Assembly (NCBI GenBank): GCA_020628815.1
Contig: JAHDEN010000016.1
Span: 1-53,410 of the forward strand
Length of the DNA stretch: 53,410 nt
Source of the DNA: Chloroflexota bacterium
Lineage (GTDB): Bacteria > Chloroflexota > Anaerolineae > Promineifilales > Promineifilaceae
Reading direction: 5' to 3'
Numbering within the stretch: position 1 is the stretch's first letter; each line of letters begins with the position of its first letter. The notes under the pieces are model-generated. The model ran no database searches. It saw only the letters and a program-made list of their open reading frames with translations, and was not told the DNA's origin. Made by a program: the position numbers and the translations under genes. Below, piece after piece: positions 7,342-15,081 of the stretch.

Positions 7342-8700
7342 TTATGCAGATTTTATTTCGCGCCACGAATACCCGGCCGCTACGATTTTCTCAATCGCAT
7401 CTTGATTACTGGGCAACTCCGGCCGATAAATCTCAACCATACTCTGGTAATTACCGCCACGCAACAGCGTTAACATATCATCCGTGCTAAACGTTACACT
7501 GCGCCGCCGGTCAAAGGCATAGTTTGCCATAATCTTGGCACAAGCCGCGGCCGATTCCTCTTGTCCCAGCTTGATAATAACCGCTTTGTGCTTGATCGTT
7601 GGCTCCGGATTAACCGGCATAGTAGATGGGTCCGGTGTTACCGGTGGCTGTGGCTCGATTGATGGAGCTGTGGGGACAGCCGCAGGAGCTGGCCGAACCG
7701 GGGTTGGTTCTGGATCAGGTTGGGGCGTTGTTGTCACCGGCGGAGGGGCGGCTGGCACTGGTGGCGTTGGCACAACCGGTACGGCCGGTTCCGGTTCAGG
7801 CGTTGGGGGGATGGGGGTCGCCGGTTCAGATGTGATTAGATTTTCCGTCTCGCCCGGTACAAAGAACTTCGGTTCCATCGAACTTAGCTGCGTCCCTAAA
7901 TCCAACAAAGGTTGTCCGGCCAAAATATTTGGGGCCGTTTCCCATTTGCCCGCGTTCCACAAACAAGAGCCAACAATGTTGTCATGCTCCATCATCAGTT
8001 TGTTGTAGCGCAAAATATCATCGAGCCAACCGGCCGGTAATCCGTTCCAGCCCGCAAGCCAACCCAACTCGGTAATCACCATCGGCATATAGATACCGTT
8101 TTCGAGCATCAGTTTGGCTTCGACAAACGGCCGGCCGGTGTTGCTGTCGCTCGGTGTGCCGTCAGGGTTGGTCAAATGCACCGAGTCTATGGTGACACCC
8201 GAATAGGCATGGCGGCTGTAAATGTGCCCACCAGCCTGCACCTCTTTCATAAACGGCATCCACGTGCTGATCCAGTCAGGCAGGTCGGGGCTTCCACCCG
8301 CATCACCCCACAAAGCCAGCTTAAAGCCATCTTTTTCGGCCGCTTTGACCATGCCACGCAAATACAAAATGGTGCGCGGGTTATTGATTTCATTGATCGG
8401 TTGAAAGTAGACATCGTCTCCGTAGCGATCCCGAATCGGTTGATACCGTTGTTTTAGAATCCCCCACCAAAATTCGGCCGCCCCTTCTAGCTCATCATCT
8501 TTTAGTCGATCAAAATCGCCGGGAGCGTCTTTGTGATCGTGTACTTCATGTGTCCTAAAGATTTTAATCGCTTGTTCCGGAATTTCATCAAAAGCACCCG
8601 GATCAAATGTTACAACAGACACCAAATGGGGAGCCGCTACCCCGTAATTGTCTCGCTGATGGGCCGAGACATGCACACCTATTTTATGTTTTTGAGCCAT
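7342..8700 (-). CDS. Clan-A (TIM-barrel) glycoside-hydrolase-like protein with Pro-rich linker
   Basis: This is a 452-residue protein. Residues 1-285 look like a (beta/alpha)8 glycosidase. YFQPINEINNP supplies a probable acid/base Glu after strand 4, and PMVITELGWLAGW a probable nucleophile Glu on strand 7. GSCLWNAGKWE fits strand 8. A linker of about 85 residues rich in P, T, E and V follows (about 293-375). A small C-terminal domain (about 378-452) with YAFDRRRSVTFSTDDMLTLLRGGNYQSMVEIYRPELP resembles no family I can name. No signal peptide is visible after MAQKHKIGVHVS, so it may be cytoplasmic or exported in another way, which is odd for a linker-bearing glycosidase. The substrate is unknown. 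An AGGGA about 12 nt upstream supports the ATG at 8700. It lies upstream of the glycosyltransferase on the same strand. Confidence 0.72.
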   Translation of the reverse strand: MAQKHKIGVHVSAHQRDNYGVAAPHLVSVVTFDPGAFDEIPEQAIKIFRTHEVHDHKDAPGDFDRLKDDELEGAAEFWWGILKQRYQPIRDRYGDDVYFQPINEINNPRTILYLRGMVKAAEKDGFKLALWGDAGGSPDLPDWISTWMPFMKEVQAGGHIYSRHAYSGVTIDSVHLTNPDGTPSDSNTGRPFVEAKLMLENGIYMPMVITELGWLAGWNGLPAGWLDDILRYNKLMMEHDNIVGSCLWNAGKWETAPNILAGQPLLDLGTQLSSMEPKFFVPGETENLITSEPATPIPPTPEPEPAVPVVPTPPVPAAPPPVTTTPQPDPEPTPVRPAPAAVPTAPSIEPQPPVTPDPSTMPVNPEPTIKHKAVIIKLGQEESAAACAKIMANYAFDRRRSVTFSTDDMLTLLRGGNYQSMVEIYRPELPSNQDAIEKIVAAGYSWREIKSA

Positions 8701-9341
8701 TTATATTTATCCCTGAAATCACGTATGTTTTTCCCATTTTAGCAGGTTGAGCCGCTTTTATCATTGCGGTTCAATCGCTTTTTTCACTAAGGGTACAATA
8801 ATGCTAGCTTCCCAAACAGTTCTGCCTATGGTAGATTAAACTGAATTGGCCTAAATCGAGAGCTTGTGCAACCTTCCCGATTTGGATTAAAACGCTAGAG
8901 TTTCCCCATAAGATTCAATGGGCACCGGCGCCAGATAGATAAAACGTCCTTAAACCGTTGACAGCTTTGTATTACAAAGTTAGGCTGAGGCATACCCTTC
9001 AGGGTGATGATCGATTTTGGACTCGACTATCATGCGTCTATCCAGAACACCTTACGTCACAACCGGTTACACCGCTTTTCGCTGATTTTAAGTTGATGAT
9101 CGGTGGAAGTTTGAACCGCCCGTCGTGATTAAGCCGTATGCAAATCTCCGGTTAGTTGATAAGCCCTGTGTTTCGCTGTGCATAAACAATCTAAGAATGG
9201 AAGCGGTCTGCCATTTATGTGGGATGAGAGCTTCGCGCAATTATTCTGTCTATAAAACCGTCGTCTTTTTAGATGACGCTATTAATAATTTTTAAAATTT
9301 ATAAGCAGGTAAATCAACCTGCTGGGTGAGAGCAAATAAGT
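8701..9341. other. 641-bp divergent spacer without a gene
   Basis: This is the longest spacer in the window, between divergently transcribed genes, so it must hold both promoters. I found no tRNA-like cloverleaf, no ORF with coding character and no strong inverted repeat. An AT-rich stretch at about 9270-9312 precedes the acyl-CoA dehydrogenase start. CGGCCG is absent here. Confidence 0.45.
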
Positions 9342-10526
9342 ATGATAACTGACACAAAATCGCCATTAGTAGCCGCCGCACGTCGCGTTGGTGAAGAAAC
9401 AATTTCCAAATATGCGGCCGAGATTGATGAACAATACCGGTTTCCTAAAGAAAATATTGAAGCATTGTATGCTGAAAACCTGATGAGCTTGTTCATTCCA
9501 GAATCTCTTGGCGGTACTCCTTGTAGCTATCAAGAATATTGTCACGTTGCTTCAGTATTGGGGGAATACTGTCTGTCAACGGCGTTGATTTGGGTCATGC
9601 ATACGCTGCAGCTGGCTCTGCTGGCTGATCATGCCGCAGACGAACAAGCTGAAGTCATGCGAGATATTGCTAGCACCGGTGCACTGCTAGGGTCAGTGAC
9701 TACCGAATTTGGTAAAGGTAGTAGTCTTCTCAACATTAAATCTCCTCTTGAATTTGATGGGGATAAGATGTTTGTGCGGCGTAAAACCCCAATTTCAAGC
9801 TATGGCAAACACGCCAAATACTTTTTGCTCACCATGCGAGCAGATGAGAATGCCCCATCTTCAGACACACGTTTGGTGTTATTAAAACGGGACGACAAAG
9901 GCACGATTGAGACTCATGGGGATTGGAGAGCGATGGGGATGCGAGGGACAGGCAGTATCCCGATGTCGTTTGATGTGGAAGTCGATAAGAGTCGAATGCT
10001 TTCTAAACCATTTCGCACGCTTGCGATGGAGTCGATGGTTCCCGTATCGCATCTCGGTTGGACCGCCGCCTGGTACGGGGCCGCGTCTGGCGCATACCGT
10101 CGCTACATTAAAACGGCACGGCAAGCCAATGCTCGCGGGTTAAATCTGTTTCAATCTGATTTATTTACCCATCGCTTGGCTCAGGTGAGAGTCTCTCTCG
10201 ATATGACGTTAAGTATGATCTCGCACTTGGCCTTAAAATATGATGATTTGCGGGATAATTCAGCACCAGCGGCCGCCTATGAAGATGCAACTTTGAAGAT
10301 TTTGGTGAACAACCTGAAAGTAGGCGTTTCTAAACTGATGTTTGAAGTGGCTGATGATTTAATCGAAATGGCTGGAATGAGCTTAGGCTACCGCCAAGGG
10401 CATGATTTAGCTTTAGAAAGATTATTTCGGGATTTGCGGTCTGGTGCGTTGATGTACAACAATGATCAAATTCTGGCGGCTAATGGTAAATTGGTCTTGA
10501 TGGAAAAAACCAAGCTCTTTAAGTGA
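9342..10526 (+). CDS. Acyl-CoA dehydrogenase family flavoprotein
   Basis: This 394-residue protein has the acyl-CoA dehydrogenase fold. It oxidises an acyl-CoA or a similar substrate with FAD and passes electrons to ETF. Seen: the N-terminal helical domain (KYAAEIDEQYRFPKENIEAL, SLFIPESLGG), the middle beta domain with GSVTTEFGKGSS and RRKTPISSYGKHAKYFLLTMRA, GDWRAMGMRGTGSIPMSFD (the usual WGMRgTgS-like segment), and a C-terminal helical domain with RDLRSGALMYNNDQILAANG. The usual catalytic Glu near the C-terminus (YEGT in classical enzymes) is not evident. It may therefore belong to the DszC/hydroxylase-like or another divergent branch. The length is normal. It stands alone between a long promoter region and a convergent gene, so context does not tell the substrate. 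Confidence 0.88.
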   Translation: MITDTKSPLVAAARRVGEETISKYAAEIDEQYRFPKENIEALYAENLMSLFIPESLGGTPCSYQEYCHVASVLGEYCLSTALIWVMHTLQLALLADHAADEQAEVMRDIASTGALLGSVTTEFGKGSSLLNIKSPLEFDGDKMFVRRKTPISSYGKHAKYFLLTMRADENAPSSDTRLVLLKRDDKGTIETHGDWRAMGMRGTGSIPMSFDVEVDKSRMLSKPFRTLAMESMVPVSHLGWTAAWYGAASGAYRRYIKTARQANARGLNLFQSDLFTHRLAQVRVSLDMTLSMISHLALKYDDLRDNSAPAAAYEDATLKILVNNLKVGVSKLMFEVADDLIEMAGMSLGYRQGHDLALERLFRDLRSGALMYNNDQILAANGKLVLMEKTKLFK

Positions 10527-10581
10527 TGCAGGTTTGTTAGTGGGTCGCCTACATACAGTTATACGCACCACCGGTGTCAGC

Positions 10582-10941
10582 CTATGTGATTTGGCTAATG
10601 ATTTCATCCAGCGTCATTAAATCTGGCCCATCCCACAAATATTTTTTTAGTGGGATGGTTAGCTCCTCACTCACCTCGACTCCCTCTGCACGTAGTCTGT
10701 CCGCCTGTTTGTTGGCAGATAGCTCTCGATTAACCGTACTAATCCGGCCGGCCGCATTGATCACCCGCCACCACGGGATTTGATCATTGTCAGGGCTATC
10801 TTTAAGCGCATTGAGCGCATAGCCGACTGCGCGTGATGCACGATTGCGCCCCAACATTCGGGCGATGCGGCCGTAGTTGGTCACTTTTCCGGCCGGGATG
10901 AGTTTCACCACGGCGTACACTTGATCATAAAAATTAGACAT
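10582..10941 (-). CDS. Alkyltransferase-like (ATL) DNA-damage recognition protein
   Basis: This is a 119-residue MGMT-family DNA-binding domain. In true O6-alkylguanine transferases the active site is PCHRV; here it reads IPWWRVINAAGRIS, with Trp in place of the acceptor Cys. ATL proteins of this type bind O6-alkylguanine without repairing it and flag it for nucleotide excision repair. The helix-turn-helix with the Arg finger is recognisable in YGRIARMLGRNRASRAVGYAL. I chose the ATG at 10939-10941 (MSNFYDQVYAVV), because the 40 codons before it are made of intergenic word repeats and overlap the next gene. The usual ATL length (100-120 residues) agrees. Histidine is replaced too (PWW instead of PWH). 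Confidence 0.88.
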   Translation of the reverse strand: MSNFYDQVYAVVKLIPAGKVTNYGRIARMLGRNRASRAVGYALNALKDSPDNDQIPWWRVINAAGRISTVNRELSANKQADRLRAEGVEVSEELTIPLKKYLWDGPDLMTLDEIISQIT

Positions 10942-11050
10942 GGGATTTACGATTTTGGATTGATGATTTACGATTGAGCTGTCTATTGCATGTATATTCG
11001 TTGAACGCACAGCCTGTCGGAATGAAGATAGAATCGTCAATCCGAAATCG
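10942..11050. repeat. Spacer of degenerate word repeats (gatttacgatt / aatcgtcaatcc)
   Basis: The spacer starts with gatttacgattttggattgatgatttacgattga and ends with aatcgtcaatccgaaatcgttattcg. It shares its vocabulary with the spacer at 7207-7341, one end resembling the complement of the other. It lies between the hydrolase stop and the ATL start on the minus strand. No gene is present. Confidence 0.55.
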
Positions 11051-11917
11051 TTATTCGCCAATCATCCTTCTCATTCTCGGTTCTAAATCATCCCAAAAAA
11101 CGTTGATATCGCCAATGCAGCCACCGTGACCGCAATTGAGCCAAGTTAGCTCACTATTCTGTGCAGCTGCATGTAGCACATCTGCCTGATACGGTTTTAC
11201 CACAATGTCTGTGGTGCCGTGCATAAAATAAATCGGCCGGTCATACGTTTCGACCACGCTCAAATTATCAAACTGATCTTTAGCCAAAAAGCCGGGCAAC
11301 CAGCGGTCTCGAGCGATGTGGCCAATGCTGGCAAAAGTCGAGAGCATGATCGCCCCTTTAGTCGGCCGATGTTCGGCCAAGCCCCAGGTTGCACCACCAC
11401 CTACCGAGTGGCCAAACAGAATGATTTGATCAGGATCGATTTCTGGTCGAGCCACCAGCCAGTCGTACCCGGCTACGGCCGATTCGACGATCCCGTCCCG
11501 TGACGGTTCACCGGGGGCGTGCCCAAAGCCAGGGTAGCCGATAATTAGCACACCAAAACCCTTGTCCCGCAGTGGCTGCGCCATGCCCACCCAATCATCT
11601 GCAATCTCGCCGTTACCGTGCCCAATAATTACAGCTGGGGCAGGCTGGTTTGATTCTGGTGGTTCTAGGTACCATGCAAATCCGGCATCTTTACCCAGCG
11701 ATGTGTCAAACCGTGCCGCGATAAGTCGGTCATAATCGGCCGGATTTTCGATTTGAATCGGCCGTTCTTTACCCGGAAACAGTGCCTCACGCTGGATCGC
11801 ATAAAAGAAAATCGTATAGGTGAGATAAACAACAAATGGCAGAGTAACAACTGTAAAAAGTGCTAGGCGTAGAAACATAGATAAGCAGGAACGTTTAGGT
11901 TTTTGTGGCAAAGACAT
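11051..11917 (-). CDS. Membrane-anchored alpha/beta hydrolase
   Basis: This is a 288-residue serine hydrolase of the alpha/beta fold (BAAT/dienelactone hydrolase-like). A single N-terminal TM helix (about 14-36, LRLALFTVVTLPFVVYLTY) anchors it. The oxyanion region is IIGHGNGEIADDW, the nucleophile elbow is FGHSVGGGATWG, the acid is in MHGTTDIVVKP, and the final His is in NCGHGGCIGD. All four are correctly spaced. Proteins of this type (FAM108/ABHD13-like) act on esters or acylated proteins, but the substrate is not evident. The ATG at 11917 sits directly at the foot of a 20-bp inverted repeat and has no SD. A second Met at residue 14 is possible but would cut into the TM helix. Confidence 0.86.
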   Translation of the reverse strand: MSLPQKPKRSCLSMFLRLALFTVVTLPFVVYLTYTIFFYAIQREALFPGKERPIQIENPADYDRLIAARFDTSLGKDAGFAWYLEPPESNQPAPAVIIGHGNGEIADDWVGMAQPLRDKGFGVLIIGYPGFGHAPGEPSRDGIVESAVAGYDWLVARPEIDPDQIILFGHSVGGGATWGLAEHRPTKGAIMLSTFASIGHIARDRWLPGFLAKDQFDNLSVVETYDRPIYFMHGTTDIVVKPYQADVLHAAAQNSELTWLNCGHGGCIGDINVFWDDLEPRMRRMIGE

Positions 11918-11973
11918 AATTTTTAGAGAGTGCTTGAGTTAAAAATTAAATTATCAAGCACTCTCTAAAAATT
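11918..11973 (-). terminator. Perfect 20-bp inverted repeat abutting the hydrolase start codon
   Basis: The arms AATTTTTAGAGAGTGCTTGA (11918-11937) and its exact complement (11954-11973) enclose a 16-nt AT loop. The element lies 9 bp after the stop of the MEMO-like gene and touches the ATG of the hydrolase. It can end transcription of the former. The hydrolase leader would be sequestered in the stem if both genes were co-transcribed. Confidence 0.7.
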
Positions 11974-11982
11974 TTCAGGCAC

Positions 11983-12879
11983 TCAGGTGGTTTCCCATCT
12001 AACCAATGGTCCTGCCACCCAAGTTGGGGGAGGAGATCCATACAATTCAGTTGAGTCACTCACACTCATATCGATGATGTTGCCTTTCATCGGGCCGCGC
12101 AACAGGCTCATCACCTGCCCCGCATCACGATGGTCAGATTTTGCCCGCAGCGTGTGTTGGTTGTATTCCCAGTGCTCTTGGCGCTCCATGTAACCGATCC
12201 CTTCATTGATCAGGTCGGTAGCCATCGCCAAGCCTGCTTCGTCCGGTTCAAAGCATTCATCGGCCGGAGTGCCGTAACCCAATCCATGATGCACAGGGTC
12301 GGCCGTCGAGACGATCACAGCGTTTTCGCACAGCTTCGCCAGCTCGTCAATGCCGGGCAAATTCTCCGGCTCACCACCGGCCAGCCATGGGTAACGCTCA
12401 ATCATTTCAGGGGGATTAGAGATGCCCCGCCGTTTAATTTCAGCTTCCCAAAAGTGGCGCCATCCCATCAGGGCGTGATCGCCGGTCCATTCTATCCGGC
12501 CGGTTGCGTCATTCAATCCTGATCCCTGAATGCCATAAAACGGCTGGGCAGATGGTTTCTCACCGGCCGCCACTGCGCGCCGGGCCATTTCCATCTCATG
12601 CGTAAAGGCGTGTAGAACACTAATCACGACCACACGATCTGCACCACTTTCAAGCGCAGCATGGGCCACGGCCGCTTGCTGATACCCGCAGTCATTCACT
12701 GAGATATGAGGGAAGACCAGCATCCCTTTGTTTGCCAACAAATCTCCCAGTTTATGTTCTTGGCTAAGCGCAATGCCACGCTCTAAATGATCTTGGGTGC
12801 CATCCTCGCCCAGCTCATTAATTTCACGCGCATACATGGCCAAAATATCTTTTTGCAATTGATCTCTATCTAGTTCCAT
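11983..12879 (-). CDS. MEMO-like protein (class III extradiol-dioxygenase fold)
   Basis: This is a 298-residue protein. The pattern VFPHISVNDCGYQQAAVAHAAL, then VVVISVLHAFTHE, then VIVSTADPVHHGLGYGT matches MEMO/AmmeMemoRadiSam protein B, where three His at these places line a metal or vestigial active site. The match is to motif order and spacing, not to overall identity. Members are related to class III extradiol dioxygenases, and most have no known reaction. The usual partners (AMMECR1 and a radical-SAM enzyme) are not nearby, and the gene stands between two palindromes as its own unit. GAAAAG lies just upstream of the ATG at 12879 and can act as SD. An alternative is a divergent extradiol dioxygenase. 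Confidence 0.6.
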   Translation of the reverse strand: MELDRDQLQKDILAMYAREINELGEDGTQDHLERGIALSQEHKLGDLLANKGMLVFPHISVNDCGYQQAAVAHAALESGADRVVVISVLHAFTHEMEMARRAVAAGEKPSAQPFYGIQGSGLNDATGRIEWTGDHALMGWRHFWEAEIKRRGISNPPEMIERYPWLAGGEPENLPGIDELAKLCENAVIVSTADPVHHGLGYGTPADECFEPDEAGLAMATDLINEGIGYMERQEHWEYNQHTLRAKSDHRDAGQVMSLLRGPMKGNIIDMSVSDSTELYGSPPPTWVAGPLVRWETT

Positions 12880-12892
12880 TTTTCTTTTCCCC

Positions 12893-12925
12893 AGACCAGA
12901 CAGGTTTTTAAAACCTGTCTGGTCT
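12893..12925. repeat. 33-nt near-perfect palindrome (16-bp arms, 1-nt centre)
   Basis: AGACCAGACAGGTTTT (12893-12908) and AAAACCTGTCTGGTCT (12910-12925) are exact complements around one T. The palindrome lies between the MFS stop and the MEMO-like start. No U-tract follows on the minus strand, which is the transcribed one, so it is a poor classical terminator. Elements with the core acagg-tttt-aaaa-cctgt recur in many genomes, so it may be a dispersed palindromic repeat. Confidence 0.75.
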
Positions 12926-12940
12926 TTTGAATATAAACAG

Positions 12941-14296
12941 TTACTTCAATTCAGCTCGACGCTGTGCCAAAATCGCATCATTATGGGCCACATCATTTCC
13001 ATAGGTGCGGTAAATGATGAACCAAATGAAAATACGGATTAATACCAAACCGCTGACTAAATAAAGCAGCACAACGTCTAGCCCGATCGAAACGGTCAGT
13101 AGCCCAACCAACAAAGTAAAAACGACATCCCCCAACCGTTCAGAGCCTGACTGCCATAATCCATAGGCGGTACTGCGTAGCTCTGGGGTGGTAATGCGGG
13201 CGATCATCGGATGCATGATCGGATTGTCGAACGCTAAGACAAATCCCAAGAGCATGTTAACCAAGGCATACGGTCCGATGTCTGTGCCAAAATCTACTGC
13301 AAGTGAGATCACCAAAAAGATGAAGCTGAGTGTGAGTGCTACATGGTAGATGATGGAGCGCGCATTAATGTGGCTTTTGCCATTTCCATTTCCAATTCGG
13401 GTGCTGAGCGCCCCGGCCGCAAATCTGCCAAGACCCAAGCCACCGGCCAGTGCACCCACAACCAACGATCCTTCAGCCACCGGAATCCCGCGAAAGTCGG
13501 CCAAAAAGGTGGGCAAAAAGGTAAACAGGGTCACGGTGCCGATTAAAAATTTGTCAGCCAGCATCAGATTGAGCGACTTGTTCTTGAAAAGCGTGGCTAC
13601 TTTATCAATGCTAAATTCATAAGCGTCGGCCGCTTTTTCAGCGATGCCCTGCATTCCCGCATCGGTTTGCCCACGGACCGGTTCTTTATAGAAGAGCCAA
13701 ATCAAAACACCGCTCAAGATGCTCAAGCCACCGGCCACGTAATAGCCCATGCGCCAGCCGTCCGGTACATTTTCAAGCTGCCCAACCATCACAATGGCGA
13801 AAATGCCCAAGATGCCGGTGATTCCGGCCCAAACCCCTTTGGCCCAACCGCGCGTTTTGTCGGTAAACAGGTCGCTTAAAACAGAATTGGTGATGGGCGT
13901 TGTAGCTGAGGCGCCAGCGGCCGAAATAGCGACCAGAATCAAGACTTGGGTGTAGTTGTTTACCATCCCCAAAGCGACGGTCCAAATTCCCCAAACTCCT
14001 GTGGCAAAAACTAGAATCGCTTTGCGGTTATAGCGGTCTCCTGCCATTCCCCACAGCGGGCCAAAAATCGCCCCCACAAGTTTGCCCAGTGCGGCGATAA
14101 AGCCGAGAGCTGAAGTTGCCAGCCCTAAAGCCGGGCGCATAACGGTAAAAAGAATGCCCAGAATGCCCCCTTCAACACCGTCTACTAGTCCGGCAAAAGA
14201 TAGCAGGACCACGTTGGTCCAGCGGCCGGGCATCTTTGTAGCACTCTCATCGATTTCTTGATCAAGCTCATCATCTAAGTTCATGGAAGCGGTCAT
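12941..14296 (-). CDS. Major facilitator superfamily (MFS) transporter
   Basis: This is a 451-residue inner-membrane secondary transporter with about 12 TM helices. The MFS A-like motif is GPLWGMAGDRYNRKAI in the loop between TM2 and TM3, with a second copy LGRFAAGALSTRIGNGNGK between TM8 and TM9. A long central loop (about 210-240) contains GQTDAGMQGIAEKAADAYEF. The substrate cannot be told. I chose the ATG at 14294-14296 (MTASMNLDDELDQE) because GAGGAGA lies at the proper distance upstream, whereas an ATG 30 codons earlier has none and runs through an inverted repeat. The leader carries two inverted repeats that may regulate it. The nearest neighbours (MEMO-like, ccmH) suggest no function. 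Confidence 0.9.
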   Translation of the reverse strand: MTASMNLDDELDQEIDESATKMPGRWTNVVLLSFAGLVDGVEGGILGILFTVMRPALGLATSALGFIAALGKLVGAIFGPLWGMAGDRYNRKAILVFATGVWGIWTVALGMVNNYTQVLILVAISAAGASATTPITNSVLSDLFTDKTRGWAKGVWAGITGILGIFAIVMVGQLENVPDGWRMGYYVAGGLSILSGVLIWLFYKEPVRGQTDAGMQGIAEKAADAYEFSIDKVATLFKNKSLNLMLADKFLIGTVTLFTFLPTFLADFRGIPVAEGSLVVGALAGGLGLGRFAAGALSTRIGNGNGKSHINARSIIYHVALTLSFIFLVISLAVDFGTDIGPYALVNMLLGFVLAFDNPIMHPMIARITTPELRSTAYGLWQSGSERLGDVVFTLLVGLLTVSIGLDVVLLYLVSGLVLIRIFIWFIIYRTYGNDVAHNDAILAQRRAELK

Positions 14297-14593
14297 GGGT
14301 TTCTCCTCAGGAACGGAAATTAAAAAATATTCCCTCTTAAATTTCCGTTCCTTCACAGCTGAAGGTGTATCGTGGGAATTTCGCAATTGCTTTAAGTAAA
14401 CCTTCAGCCTTTTTTGAGATCGGATTGTAGCCGAAAAGGAGAAAGGTCAAAGTTAGGTTTTAGTTGAGCTGAGTTAGTGGAGTTAGGATGTTCGCTTGCA
14501 GGGAGTGCTGAGCTTGTCGAAGTATGTTCTCGCTGTTGCTGAACACGTGTGAACTGAAAGTTCTAGTAGTGAGCAGGCTCTCTTGAACTCTTT
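14297..14593. promoter_or_regulatory. MFS leader with two inverted repeats, plus dispersed-repeat core
   Basis: Two inverted repeats lie in the MFS leader: GGAACGGAAATT...AATTTCCGTTCC (14310-14321 and 14340-14351) and GCTGAAGGT...ACCTTCAGC (14358-14366 and 14400-14408). The first ends about 14 nt from the start codon, beside the SD, and could control translation. Further on are gagttagtggagttagg-type words (about 14470-14487) and a CTGAGCTTGTCGAAG repeat core (14508-14522). No gene is present. Confidence 0.5.
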
Positions 14594-15064
14594 TTACTGG
14601 CGTAATTCTTTTTCGACCCGATCTCGATACGGATCTCCGCTAGATGGAACGGGGGGCGCCTCAGAGATTTTTTCGACCGAATCTTGTTGTAAGCGGTTCA
14701 TTTGTCGGCCGAAAATAAACAATCCCGCCAAAACAACCACAATGGGGCCTATCCAGAAAAAGCTCCCTAACCCCCGTGCGGGTGGATTGGCTAAAACCCC
14801 GGTGCCATACCGAGCGGCGAAAAACTCCAGAACCTCTTCATCCGTTGCGCCTGCTTCTAACTGTCGCCGTATTTCCGCCCGCCAGTCTGAACATACCTCC
14901 GTCGGACACACATCTACGGGTATCGACTCGCAGGTGGGGCAAAATAGCTCATGCGCCACCCGATTAACGTCATCATCGCTGACATCATCTGTTTGGGCAA
15001 AGGCAGGGAAGGCAAACAATAAAGTGAAGAGGGTACAGGTTAAAACAAGTGATTTTTGAAGCAT
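14594..15064 (-). CDS. ccmH: Cytochrome c maturation protein CcmH
   Basis: CcmH is a membrane-anchored thiol oxidoreductase that keeps apocytochrome CXXCH thiols reduced and works with CcmF in haem ligation. This copy has 156 residues: a signal peptide (MLQKSLVLTCTLFTLLFAFPAFA), the three-helix CcmH domain and one TM helix (about 105-125, SFFWIGPIVVVLAGLFIFG). The active-site region reads LFCPTCESIPVDVCPTEVCSDWRAEI. It has the expected CxxC and the trailing arginines, but also a second C-x4-C after it, which proteobacterial CcmH lacks. It is the third gene of a ccmE-ccmF-ccmH run, 17 bp after ccmF. The length is normal for a single-domain CcmH without the TPR (CcmI) part. Confidence 0.92.
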   Translation of the reverse strand: MLQKSLVLTCTLFTLLFAFPAFAQTDDVSDDDVNRVAHELFCPTCESIPVDVCPTEVCSDWRAEIRRQLEAGATDEEVLEFFAARYGTGVLANPPARGLGSFFWIGPIVVVLAGLFIFGRQMNRLQQDSVEKISEAPPVPSSGDPYRDRVEKELRQ

Positions 15065-15081
15065 CTTAAAAAAGGGGGCAA

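Noticed and set aside
7535..8008. Gly/Ser/Thr-rich open frame opposite the glycosidase-like linker
   Set aside because: The composition is the mirror of the P/T/E-rich linker codons. There is no SD and no known domain.
8701..9341. Possible non-coding RNA in the long spacer
   Set aside because: No convincing stem-loop series, promoter-terminator pair or family motif was found by eye.
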